A stretch of 64,000 bases of DNA from NCBI GenBank assembly GCA_018061025.1, contig JAGOUY010000004.1, positions 46,099-110,098 on the forward strand. Direction: 5' to 3'. The notes under the pieces were generated by a model. That model did no database searches and was not told the origin of the DNA. It saw only the letters and a list, made by a program, of their open reading frames with translations. Position 1 is the first letter of the stretch. Each line of letters starts with the position of its first letter. A program made the position numbers and the translations under genes. Positions 33,579 through 43,015 of the stretch are shown here, in pieces. Origin of the DNA: Patescibacteria group bacterium (GTDB lineage Bacteria; Patescibacteriota; Patescibacteriia; 2-12-FULL-60-25).

Positions 33579-36119
33579 ATGCATCTTGTCATTGTTGAGT
33601 CCCCTACGAAAGCGAAAACCATTCGTAAATTTTTAGGCTCTGAATATAAAGTCCTCGCTTCGATGGGTCATGTGCGTGATTTACCTGAATCTTCAACAGA
33701 AGTTCCCGCGGCCTATAAAAAAACCCCTTGGGGTCAGCTAGGTGTAAATGTGGCGGATAATTTTGAACCGCTCTATGTCATTCCTAAACGAAAAGCCAAA
33801 ACGGTGACAGAATTAAAAGCAGCCTTAAAAGAAGCAGATGTCGTCTATTTGGCAACTGATGAAGACCGTGAAGGAGAAAGTATTAGCTGGCATTTGTTGC
33901 AATTGTTAAAACCAAAAGTCCCGGTCCATCGCATGGTGTTTCATGAAATTACCAAGCAAGCGATCGAAAAAGCCTTGGCGCATCCACGCGATATCGATGA
34001 TCGATTGGTGCGTGCCCAAGAAACACGTCGCGTCTTAGATCGCTTGGTGGGATACACCATCTCCCCTGTCCTTTGGAAGAAAATTGCGTATGGATTGTCG
34101 GCGGGACGCGTGCAGTCTTCGGCTTTGAAAGCGATCGTAGATCGTGAACGTTCACGTATCGCGTTTAAGACGTCGAGCTATTGGGATGTGGTGGCGGATG
34201 TGAAAGCAGAAGACGGGAACTGTGAAACAAAACTCATTGCCACGGATGGGAAGCGAATTGCGATTGGGAAAGATTTTGATGAAACAACGGGCGCACTTAA
34301 AACGGATAGTGAGGCGATCCTGATTAATGAAGAACGAGCCAAGACGATTACGGAACAGGTAAAAAAGGTGGACTGGATCGTAGATGAGGTCCACGAAAAA
34401 CCGATGACGCGTCGCCCTCCTCCTCCCTTTATCACCTCTACGCTGCAACAGGAGGCCAACCGCAAACTTGGGTTGTCTTCGAAAGAAACAATGCGCATTG
34501 CACAAACCTTGTACGAACATGGGTATATCACCTACATGCGTACAGACTCCGTCGCCTTGTCCCAAGAAGCCATCCAGGCCACGCGTGGCATGGTAAGTGA
34601 TCGCTTTGGAGCAGAATTCTTGCCTGAAGCTCCACGCCATTACTCAAACTCAGATAAAGCCGCCCAAGAAGCGCACGAAGCGATCCGTCCGAGCTTAGCG
34701 CTCATTCCTCCCCATGAAATTGATTTAAGTGGAGGAGAACGCAAGGTGTATGAATTGATTTGGATGCGTACAATTGCTTCCCAGATGAAGGATAGTGAGC
34801 AATTACAGATGAGCGTCACCTTTAAGGCGGCGAATCATACGTTCCAAGCGACGGGACTAAAAATTGTCTTCCCAGGCTTTTTACGTGCCTACGTAGAAGG
34901 TGAAGAGGATATTGAAGGTGCGTTAGGTGATCGTGAACGTTTATTACCAAAACTCACGCCTAAAGAGAAGGTTACCTGTACGGACGCACACGCCGAGGGT
35001 CACGAAACAAAGCCACCGGCCCGCTTCACGGAAGCGAGCTTAATCCAATGGATGGAAAAGGAAGGCATTGGTCGTCCAAGTACCTACGCGAGTATTATTG
35101 GGACGCTTGTCGATCGCGCCTACGTCAAGAAACAGAGCAGCGCTCTCGCTCCCACCTTTACGGGGTTTGCCGTGACACAGTTCATGGAGCAACATTTTGC
35201 GGATTTAGTAAATGCAAAATTTACTTCGGGCATGGAGCAGAGCTTGGATGATATCGCGGAAGGAAAGATGGAATGGCTGCCTTATTTAAAAGGTTTTTAT
35301 CTTGGCGAACATGGATTAGAGAAGCGCGTGGCCATGGAAGCCAAAGATACCTCAGAAGCGGATCATCGCCGCGTCCTCCTTCCGCAAATCCCTAACGCGG
35401 TTGTGCGCGTGGGTAAATATGGTGCGTATGTTGAAGCTCCGCATCCTCAGCATCATACGCTGGTCAAAGCCTCATTTTCGGAAAACATGTTCCCGGGTGA
35501 ATTGACGGAGCAGACGTTAGGCGAGCTTCTCTCATCCGCCCAGCAAGGACCTACGACGTTGGGACAAGACCCTGCGAGCGGGGAACAGATCTACTTGCGC
35601 ACAGGGAGCTATGGACCGTATCTTCAACTGGGTGAGGATCCTGCGGAAGATGAGAAGAAAGCCAAAAAGCCAAAGCGTGTTAGTATTCCAAAGAATATTC
35701 CGTTGAATGAGCTAAGCTATGAAAAAGCGTTGAGCATTTTGGCGCTTCCGCGTCTTGTCGGTACCCATCCACAGAGTGGGAAGGAAATTCGCGCGGGCTT
35801 AGGACGCTTTGGACCGTACATTGTCCACGATGGAGAGTTTCGCTCCCTCAAGGCAGACGATGATTTGTTCACGGTTGGGCTAGAACGTGCCTTGGAGCTG
35901 CTCGCGATCCCTAAAGGGGTGCGCGGAGGTGGGGCTGGGAAATCTCTTGGACAACATCCTAAGGATAAGAAGCCCGTCACGCTACATAATGGGAAATTTG
36001 GCTGGTATGTGAAGCATGGTCGGACGAATGCCACGATTCCAAAAGAGACGAAACAGGAAGACGTGACGCTTGAGATGGCCGTTGAATTACTGGCGGCGCG
36101 TAAAGCAAAAAAAGGGTAG
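33579..36119 (+). CDS. topA: DNA topoisomerase I (type IA)
   Basis: The product has 846 residues. The Toprim domain opens with HLVIVESPTKAKTI and includes ATDEDREGE near 95-103. The active-site tyrosine is in YITYMRTDSV near 316-325, and GRPSTYASII is near 500. In place of zinc ribbons the C-terminus has glycine-rich repeats (GKYGAYVE, GSYGPYLQ, GRFGPYIVH, GKFGWYVKH), a form common in several bacterial lineages. The enzyme relaxes negative supercoils. The family start MHLVIVESP fixes the ATG at 33579. No Shine-Dalgarno sequence is present. Confidence 0.96.
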   Translation: MHLVIVESPTKAKTIRKFLGSEYKVLASMGHVRDLPESSTEVPAAYKKTPWGQLGVNVADNFEPLYVIPKRKAKTVTELKAALKEADVVYLATDEDREGESISWHLLQLLKPKVPVHRMVFHEITKQAIEKALAHPRDIDDRLVRAQETRRVLDRLVGYTISPVLWKKIAYGLSAGRVQSSALKAIVDRERSRIAFKTSSYWDVVADVKAEDGNCETKLIATDGKRIAIGKDFDETTGALKTDSEAILINEERAKTITEQVKKVDWIVDEVHEKPMTRRPPPPFITSTLQQEANRKLGLSSKETMRIAQTLYEHGYITYMRTDSVALSQEAIQATRGMVSDRFGAEFLPEAPRHYSNSDKAAQEAHEAIRPSLALIPPHEIDLSGGERKVYELIWMRTIASQMKDSEQLQMSVTFKAANHTFQATGLKIVFPGFLRAYVEGEEDIEGALGDRERLLPKLTPKEKVTCTDAHAEGHETKPPARFTEASLIQWMEKEGIGRPSTYASIIGTLVDRAYVKKQSSALAPTFTGFAVTQFMEQHFADLVNAKFTSGMEQSLDDIAEGKMEWLPYLKGFYLGEHGLEKRVAMEAKDTSEADHRRVLLPQIPNAVVRVGKYGAYVEAPHPQHHTLVKASFSENMFPGELTEQTLGELLSSAQQGPTTLGQDPASGEQIYLRTGSYGPYLQLGEDPAEDEKKAKKPKRVSIPKNIPLNELSYEKALSILALPRLVGTHPQSGKEIRAGLGRFGPYIVHDGEFRSLKADDDLFTVGLERALELLAIPKGVRGGGAGKSLGQHPKDKKPVTLHNGKFGWYVKHGRTNATIPKETKQEDVTLEMAVELLAARKAKKG

Positions 36120-36123
36120 CGTA

Positions 36124-36160
36124 ACAAAACACGAGTCATATGACTCGTGTTTTGTATTTT
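36124..36160. terminator. Bidirectional terminator between topA and the giant coiled-coil gene
   Basis: A perfect 15-bp stem (36124-36138 with 36141-36155) is followed by ATTTT on the plus strand. The minus strand reads a short T-rich run after it as well. It serves the two convergent genes. Confidence 0.85.
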
Positions 36161-36179
36161 CTATCGCTTTACATACCCT

Positions 36180-39100
36180 CTATTGCCAAAACTTAAATGC
36201 TTCCACGAACTCTTTTCCGCTCTTGCCAAGCCCTGTCTCCATGAAGGATTCCCACATACTCTTTTCTTTCTCCCCTCCTCCGCCACTTGTACGATTTTCT
36301 GGAGCGGGCGTGCCTTTTCCAAAGGAGGCGCCTCCGCCTTGGGCACTTGGGGCGCTTGGAAGCGAAGCCCTTAGCTCTGTCTCACGGGCAGCCAGTTCTT
36401 GTTTACGTTCAGCAAGGGCTTCTTGTCCATTCATGACCTTAACCAGCGCGGCGGTGATGTCTTTTTGGCTCTTCAATGCGTCGATAGCACTGGCTTCGAC
36501 CTCGCCTATGCTCCCGCTTTTTCTCAATGGCGCTCGCCCCGCGACCTCTAACAACGCTGCACTATCCTTAAGCAGCATATTGGTGTGCCACTGCTCGTTT
36601 CTGGTTAATTCAAGACGGGCGGTCAATTCTTCCACTTTTGCGGTGTAGAAGGTTTTATCTTGTGGCTTACCTGCTTTGGCAGGATTGTACATCTCGATTT
36701 CTGCGCGTAACCCACTTAGCTGACGCAGCAGCTGTCGATCTTCTTCCTGTAGCTTCGCATGCACTTCTTGCGCTAAGGCGTACGAGCTTTTTTCCTCTAA
36801 CGTATCGATCTCCTGCATGTGTGCCTGTAATTCTCTATCTGCCTCTACTTTTGCCCGTGTAATCGCGCGTAGACGTTCATACAGCTTTGCCTTGATTCCT
36901 TCTATCGTACTCTTATCGCTCTCTCCAGCCTTGTCTAGATACTCTTGTACAGAGATTGGCATCTCATCCCAAACCCCGGGCGCGAGAGGTCCACTCCCTT
37001 CGCGATCCAAGACTCGTAACGTCTGGGTTATATGTACTTCGGCCGAGTCCAGGACATTGAACGTTCGTAAAACCTTGTTAAATTCAATGGCACGTTCTTG
37101 GTCTTTTGCAAACGCTTCAAAGAGGGAGCCGAAGTATTTTTCCGAGCCGGGGGGCTTGCTCCTCGCCTGCATGTTTTCTGAAAGCGTATCGTGAGCCTCC
37201 TTGGCTTCGTCCATAACGTCTTTCCAAGCCTTTCCTGCATCCGCTTCCCGATCTTCTGTTTCGTCAAGGGTATTTTTTATCTTATTAATATCCCGCTCCC
37301 CTTCCATGGTTGCAACTTCCATCAGAGCCCGCTCTAACTCAACATCTTTATCCACCAATGACATGAGCGCTTTTATCTCGGCGAGCCGTGCCTTATTCTT
37401 TTCTCTTTTCTCCCTGCCTACCCCGGCTCTGGGTTCATCCTCGTCATCTTCCATCTCTGCCTTTATCGCCCTTTTCTCTGCTTGAAGATCGTCTAGGGTC
37501 GCTTGTGCGCGTATCGATCCGGGGGCTTTTTGACGCAGGCCTACCAGACGAGCTTCAGAAATCACCCGCTCAGCAGGGGTTTTTGCTTGTGTGAGTTGGG
37601 TAGTGACCTCGACGATATTATCTAGAAGCGTTGCATGCTCGGCGAAGGGCGCGTACTGTGCCAAGACTTTTTCTTGCTCTTCATCATCTAAGACTTTTTT
37701 CGCGTCATCGACGAGGGGTCCGTGCGTTTTTAACCAAGCTAATAGCTCCTTACCATCCTCTCCTTCAAATAAAGCTGCATTGGCAAATTTCGGCTCGGGT
37801 CGAACGGGGGCTTTCGCTTTTTTATCAGGGGTCGGAGGCGCGGCAGGTGGAGCAGAGGGAGGGACGGGAGCGGCAGAAGCATCTGGCGTTTTTGGAACGG
37901 CAGGAGGAGTAGCGGGAGCTGCTTCTGGAGGAACAGGAGAAGATGCGTCGGCTGCGGCTGGCGTGGCCTCTGGCGGCTTAGGAGCGGCGGAGGTGTCTGG
38001 AGTAGGGGTAGGCGCTGCCGTGGCGTCTGGGACTGGAACGGTTGCTTCCTTTGTTTCCATCTTTAACCATACCTCAAAGAATGGCCTGATCGCATCGATC
38101 ACCTCTTTTCGTTTTTCTATTTCTTTAGCGTAGACCTCTTCTCTCTTACGTCCATCCTGATCCCCCTTTGCCCCTGCAACTTCGGCTCTCTTTTTGGCAT
38201 TGGTGATCCAAGCCGGAAACTCCTCTGCATAAGGCTTTTTACTTCCTTTAAGCGCAAGCACAAACAGGCGATCGTACTGACGCTTGAGGTCGCCTTCCAG
38301 CATAGCCTTACGCTCTTCGCTATATGCCCTCTCGTCATCTTCTGTGGGTGTAGCAAGGGCCAGAAATACTTCATCCCGCTTGATAATCCTCTCGAGATAC
38401 GCAACAGCGTCTTTAATATAATACTCTTGTCCTACGCCGTCCCTCCGGTCTTTCCCCCAAGCGGCAATCCCCGTATTTACACTATCAATCATGGCACGCG
38501 CGGCCTCCGTACGTGTTTTGAGTTCGGCCGTGTCGATTCCTATTCTGCTGGTTTCAACAGGAGGGACGGGAGGGGTGGCGTCTGGGTTTATTGGAGCCGC
38601 AGAAGACCCCGTGTCCTCATATGCACTCTTTGTTTCTTCGACAGAAAAATCTGTTGCATCAAAAATATCAGGTGCGTTACCCGTGCCAGACTTCGCTTGT
38701 GATCCATCAGCATTTTTATCACGCTTTCGTGGCCTACCTTCAACAGTACCTCCCAGATATTCTCCATGATCAGCTTCTTCTAAGGGGGCAGCTTCAAGCT
38801 CATCATCATTGACTTCTATGACCGCGCTATCGGTGGGTGTGGCCTTCTCTTTTTCCGCGTCTAAAAGGCTCTTAAGTTTATCAACCTTATATCCACGAAC
38901 CAATTGAAATACATCTGAGCGAGGATCAACAACCTCATCAATGTATGCGCGCTTTGCTTTGGCTTCTGCGTTTGCCTCATCTGATGACCCGCGCTGAACA
39001 AGATCTGTTTCTAAGCGATCCGCGATACCTCTCTCCTTCTCAATCCAACCAGCGATAGAGTTCGCGTGCCCCGAACTAGGTCGCTCTGCGATTTGTTTTT

Positions 39101-41378
39101 CCAATCCAAGAATCGCCGCATCACGCTCTGAAAGCGTAGCACTGGCTAAATCCTTCTGAGCAGTAATTAGACCATCAAACCAAGCAACCCACGCTTGGAT
39201 ATCACCATCGACCTCCGTTATGTCCTTCCACGCTTGCAGCCCTTCTTTTGCCTTCACTAAACGCGCTTCACCTGCTTGCAATTCCTCTTGAATGGGAGTT
39301 ACGTTTTCTGTGGAGGGGGTGCTACTCCCAGATTCAACCTTATTCCCAAGCCTATTACCCGTCAGCTCTTCCATGAGCCGCTTTCTCGTAGCTAGAAGCT
39401 CATCACGACGCACTTGTAGGGCCTGCACCTCATCTTCGCCCAGTGGCGCTAATTTAAGCGCATGCTTACTCAACCTTTCATTGATCGAACCAATCTCACG
39501 CGCCGCAGCCTGTAGCTCTCCACGTTGACGTTCTTTTCCGAGAGCTTTGCCAGCATCCATGACAAAACTCCCCAACCCGCCTTTCTGCTCAGAAGGGAGC
39601 GGCTCAAGAGCTAAAGCCCTGATCTCTTTTTCATCTGTAAATCCAAAATTTGCACCGGCTTTTACTACAGCAGCCAAGGCATACGTAGACTCAGCCACGG
39701 CGGTCTTTTTGTATTCGTCCTTATCGGATTCATTCGCCTCCATCACCTGCATAACATTTCCTTTTGCATCGGTTACCTCTTTCCATGCTTCATTGGCAGG
39801 CAAACGGACCATTTCATACTGGCCGTCCATGAAGTCAACGAGCCAGCGAGCAACATGGACACGGAGGTCTTCTTCCATCAAGGCTTCAAAGGCCGCTTGA
39901 TTTTCCTCACTTCCTTTGAAGAGGGCTGCCAGAGCCATCGTCTCTCGCCTTCTATCGGCTCTCAGCCCTTCAATAAGGCGTATAACATCTTTTGATTCTT
40001 TTTCTGCGCGCGCCTCGGCACGAGCTTCCGTCTCTATCTTTAAACGCTCTGCGACATCGGCAGGGACGTTAATCGGCCCCTTATCCGTTCCTTCACTTAA
40101 AGAAGCGTCTGGTCTTTGTGGCTCTCTCTTACTATTTGAACTTCTTCGAAGCATCCCTGCGAGATCAGCAATATCCGCCACAGGTGCACCGCTTGGAGCC
40201 ACGGGCTGCGCTTCCTCCTCTTCTTCTGCCTGGACTTGCCCGCCCACTGGAGGTTCAGCTCGCTCTAAAACTTGATACATTTCGCGAGCCGTTCGTAATT
40301 CTCTTAATTTCTGTACGTATTCTGCTCGTTGACTTTCGTCCGTTTTAACCCTTCTGGACAATGCGTCTGCGCGGGTAGCCAATAACATCATTCTTTGAAA
40401 AGGACCTACTAAGTCCTCCCTTTTAGGGTTTGGCGCATCCATCACGGCTTCTATCAACTCTTCATCAGATAAACCCCCTTCAACACGCTCTCCGGGCACA
40501 GGAGTCGATGGGGTCGAATCTATGCTTACTGGAGTCTCTTCGGACAAAGCAATATACTCCTTCGTGGCCGCTTTAATATCAGCCATTAACTTTTCGTAAT
40601 ACTCTGCATTTGTAGCAGAAAAGCTTTCCCGCTGATGATCCGCCTCCATGGCCATCGCAACAAGTTTTTTGTACTCAGCCAGATGCTTTTTCGGTTTTTC
40701 TGATGCTAAAATTTCCGCTGTCAAGATTTCATCATCTTTAAAATCCCGACTGATGCTCTCAACAACGCCGTTAGCAAAGTCATCAATCCAGGGCACACCT
40801 GAAGTATCATCCTCATTTTTGGTACGTGGAGGTCTTTTTTCTTTTGGAGCCACGGTAGCACGTTGAACCGTTGGTTGCGCTTCTACCCCAGACGCAGGTT
40901 CAGCTTGTGACTTGGCCGCATCCCCTAGCGCAGCTCCTGCATCTGTTGCAGCCGCAGGTACTCTCTCTTCACTTTTTACCCCTGACGCTTCCCCTTCTTT
41001 TAACACCTCTACCAATGCTTCCCGATATTCTTTTAAAGCATTTTCAACCGCCTCTCTTTGCTTCTTCTTAAGCCCCTCAACCGCTCCATTTAAATCTTCT
41101 TCAAGCGTAACCCCAGCCAATCCGGCTTTTGCTTCCTCTAGAATCATTTCAAGCGGCGCTCCTTCTTTCTTGACGCGCGCTACATCATCCCTAGCAATAG
41201 CAAGAATCTTATCAATCCGGGATGTGTCTTTCTTATCAATTTTATCGCTCCCTTCTTTTGCAAAAAGAGCTTTTATTTTTTGGCGAAACTCTTCAAGCTT
41301 CGCGCTCGCGCGCACGATAATCCCTTCGCGTCCTGCTTCTTGTTGTGGGGCTTTAGCGGGCCCATTTCCGTCTGGCAT
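36180..41378 (-). CDS. Giant coiled-coil protein (1732 residues), unknown
   Basis: The product has 1732 residues without signal peptide or membrane helix. Nearly all of it is charged, alanine/glutamate/lysine-rich helix with coiled-coil character. An alanine/proline-rich linker of about 100 residues lies near 1110-1210 (repeats like PEATPAAADASS, PPAVPKTPDASAAP), with shorter acidic linkers elsewhere. Near the C-terminus is GGGASFGKGTPAPENRTSGG, then a short conserved-looking tail, GKSGKEFVEAFKFWQ. I know no homologous family. Candidate roles are a cytoskeletal or surface-attachment scaffold. It is by far the longest gene here and is transcribed alone. Confidence 0.75.
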   Translation of the reverse strand: MPDGNGPAKAPQQEAGREGIIVRASAKLEEFRQKIKALFAKEGSDKIDKKDTSRIDKILAIARDDVARVKKEGAPLEMILEEAKAGLAGVTLEEDLNGAVEGLKKKQREAVENALKEYREALVEVLKEGEASGVKSEERVPAAATDAGAALGDAAKSQAEPASGVEAQPTVQRATVAPKEKRPPRTKNEDDTSGVPWIDDFANGVVESISRDFKDDEILTAEILASEKPKKHLAEYKKLVAMAMEADHQRESFSATNAEYYEKLMADIKAATKEYIALSEETPVSIDSTPSTPVPGERVEGGLSDEELIEAVMDAPNPKREDLVGPFQRMMLLATRADALSRRVKTDESQRAEYVQKLRELRTAREMYQVLERAEPPVGGQVQAEEEEEAQPVAPSGAPVADIADLAGMLRRSSNSKREPQRPDASLSEGTDKGPINVPADVAERLKIETEARAEARAEKESKDVIRLIEGLRADRRRETMALAALFKGSEENQAAFEALMEEDLRVHVARWLVDFMDGQYEMVRLPANEAWKEVTDAKGNVMQVMEANESDKDEYKKTAVAESTYALAAVVKAGANFGFTDEKEIRALALEPLPSEQKGGLGSFVMDAGKALGKERQRGELQAAAREIGSINERLSKHALKLAPLGEDEVQALQVRRDELLATRKRLMEELTGNRLGNKVESGSSTPSTENVTPIQEELQAGEARLVKAKEGLQAWKDITEVDGDIQAWVAWFDGLITAQKDLASATLSERDAAILGLEKQIAERPSSGHANSIAGWIEKERGIADRLETDLVQRGSSDEANAEAKAKRAYIDEVVDPRSDVFQLVRGYKVDKLKSLLDAEKEKATPTDSAVIEVNDDELEAAPLEEADHGEYLGGTVEGRPRKRDKNADGSQAKSGTGNAPDIFDATDFSVEETKSAYEDTGSSAAPINPDATPPVPPVETSRIGIDTAELKTRTEAARAMIDSVNTGIAAWGKDRRDGVGQEYYIKDAVAYLERIIKRDEVFLALATPTEDDERAYSEERKAMLEGDLKRQYDRLFVLALKGSKKPYAEEFPAWITNAKKRAEVAGAKGDQDGRKREEVYAKEIEKRKEVIDAIRPFFEVWLKMETKEATVPVPDATAAPTPTPDTSAAPKPPEATPAAADASSPVPPEAAPATPPAVPKTPDASAAPVPPSAPPAAPPTPDKKAKAPVRPEPKFANAALFEGEDGKELLAWLKTHGPLVDDAKKVLDDEEQEKVLAQYAPFAEHATLLDNIVEVTTQLTQAKTPAERVISEARLVGLRQKAPGSIRAQATLDDLQAEKRAIKAEMEDDEDEPRAGVGREKREKNKARLAEIKALMSLVDKDVELERALMEVATMEGERDINKIKNTLDETEDREADAGKAWKDVMDEAKEAHDTLSENMQARSKPPGSEKYFGSLFEAFAKDQERAIEFNKVLRTFNVLDSAEVHITQTLRVLDREGSGPLAPGVWDEMPISVQEYLDKAGESDKSTIEGIKAKLYERLRAITRAKVEADRELQAHMQEIDTLEEKSSYALAQEVHAKLQEEDRQLLRQLSGLRAEIEMYNPAKAGKPQDKTFYTAKVEELTARLELTRNEQWHTNMLLKDSAALLEVAGRAPLRKSGSIGEVEASAIDALKSQKDITAALVKVMNGQEALAERKQELAARETELRASLPSAPSAQGGGASFGKGTPAPENRTSGGGGEKEKSMWESFMETGLGKSGKEFVEAFKFWQ

Positions 41379-41455
41379 ATGGCGCGCAGTTTAGCATACT
41401 TACGTTTGCCTTGCATCTCGTTGCGAAGAAGGCTTGAACATGATAGGAATAGCGT

Positions 41456-42961
41456 ATGACTTCTCCCTTTGTCTACGCCACTACAATTGATGAATTGTGT
41501 GACCAGGTGGCTGCCTTTGACCCGCAAGCGGACTTAGCGTCCGTGCGTCATGCGTATGCATTTGCGGAAGAGGCGCACCGTGGACAAAAACGGGCGACAG
41601 GAGAGCCTTACATCACCCATCCCCTCGCGACGGCTTCGACCTTGGCGCAAATGCGCTTGCCGGTGCCGATCATCATCGCAGGACTTCTTCATGACGTACC
41701 GGAGGATACGGCACGAACCCTAGAAGATGTCCAAGAAGCCTTTGGAGAAGATATCGCTTCGATGGTGGGCGGGATTACAAAATTAGGAAAAATCAAATAC
41801 CGTGGCATGGAACGGTATATTGAGAATTTGCGTAAAATGTTTTTGGCCGTGGCCGCGGATGTGCGTGTCGTGTTTATCAAATTCGCTGACCGTTTGCACA
41901 ACCTCCAGACCCTGGATGCCATCCCTCCAAAAAAACAGCAGAGGATTGCGATGGAATCACTGGAAATCTATGCGCCGATTGCCAATCGCTTGGGCATGGG
42001 AGAAATGAAAGGACTGTTGGAAGATGCGGCTTTTAAGTTTGTTTCGCCGAAAGAGTTTGCTTGGGTGAAGAATTTGGCTAAGACGACGCGTGAAGGAAAA
42101 CAAGAATATGTTGAGCACGTGATGGAGTTGACGCAGCAGACACTGCAAGAAGCGAATATCCGTGTACGTGTGCAGGGACGCGCCAAACATCTTTACTCTT
42201 TGTACAAGAAGCTACTCAAGAATGATCGCAGCATTGCTCGTATATACGATATTACCGCGATTCGTGTCATCACCAAGAATGTTACGGACTGTTATGCCGC
42301 ACTTGGGATTATCCACGGAAAATGGTCGCCCTTAAAAGGACGGATCAAGGACTATATCGCCCAGCCAAAACCGAATGGCTACCGCTCGCTTCACACGACG
42401 GTGTTTTGTGAAAAAGGTGAAATTGTAGAATTCCAAATTCGCACCGAAGAGATGCACGCCGAGAACGAGTACGGGATCGCCGCCCACTGGTCATATGATG
42501 AAGAGAAGCAGCGCTATCTCTCAAAGCCGACCACGGTGCCGGATTGGGTGCATGAGCTGGCTGATATTCAAGAAGAATTGTCTGATAAGAAGAATTCCTT
42601 GCAGTCCCTAGAAGAAATGAAGATCGACCTGTTCCACGATCGTATTTTTGTCTTTACGCCGAAGGGCGATGTCATTGACCTGCCGGAGCATAGTACCTGT
42701 GTGGATTTTGCTTACGCTGTCCACACAGATATTGGAAATACGTGTATGGGAGCAAAAGTAAATGAAGAAGTTGTGACCTTGGATCGCGTCTTAAAAAATG
42801 GCGACATGGTCGAAGTCATGGTTGACAAGAATCGCAAAGGGCCAAATCCAGATTGGATTAAATTTGTAAGAACGAGACACGCCAAAGCGCGGGTACGACA
42901 ATTTGCAAAATCCAAAATTACCTCGTGGATCAAGGGGATTTTTCCTAAAGGGAAAGAATAA
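41456..42961 (+). CDS. RelA/SpoT-family (p)ppGpp enzyme lacking the ACT region
   Basis: The product has 501 residues. The HD hydrolase domain has HRGQKRATGEPYITHP (39-54) and LLHDVPEDT (78-86). The synthetase domain has RVQGRAKHLYSLYKK near 238 and KDYIAQPKPNGYRSLHT near 299. A TGS domain (IFVFTPKGDVIDLPEHST) is near 396-460. The protein stops soon after TGS, so the helical, RIS and ACT domains of full-length enzymes (about 700 residues) are missing. Both catalytic centres look intact. It makes and breaks the alarmone (p)ppGpp. TTGCGA and TAGGAA, 17 bp apart, sit just before the ATG. Confidence 0.92.
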   Translation: MTSPFVYATTIDELCDQVAAFDPQADLASVRHAYAFAEEAHRGQKRATGEPYITHPLATASTLAQMRLPVPIIIAGLLHDVPEDTARTLEDVQEAFGEDIASMVGGITKLGKIKYRGMERYIENLRKMFLAVAADVRVVFIKFADRLHNLQTLDAIPPKKQQRIAMESLEIYAPIANRLGMGEMKGLLEDAAFKFVSPKEFAWVKNLAKTTREGKQEYVEHVMELTQQTLQEANIRVRVQGRAKHLYSLYKKLLKNDRSIARIYDITAIRVITKNVTDCYAALGIIHGKWSPLKGRIKDYIAQPKPNGYRSLHTTVFCEKGEIVEFQIRTEEMHAENEYGIAAHWSYDEEKQRYLSKPTTVPDWVHELADIQEELSDKKNSLQSLEEMKIDLFHDRIFVFTPKGDVIDLPEHSTCVDFAYAVHTDIGNTCMGAKVNEEVVTLDRVLKNGDMVEVMVDKNRKGPNPDWIKFVRTRHAKARVRQFAKSKITSWIKGIFPKGKE

Positions 42962-43015
42962 GACAACGCTTCAATACCCTTGAATTATCTGCTACATCCT
43001 GTATGCTTCCCCGAT

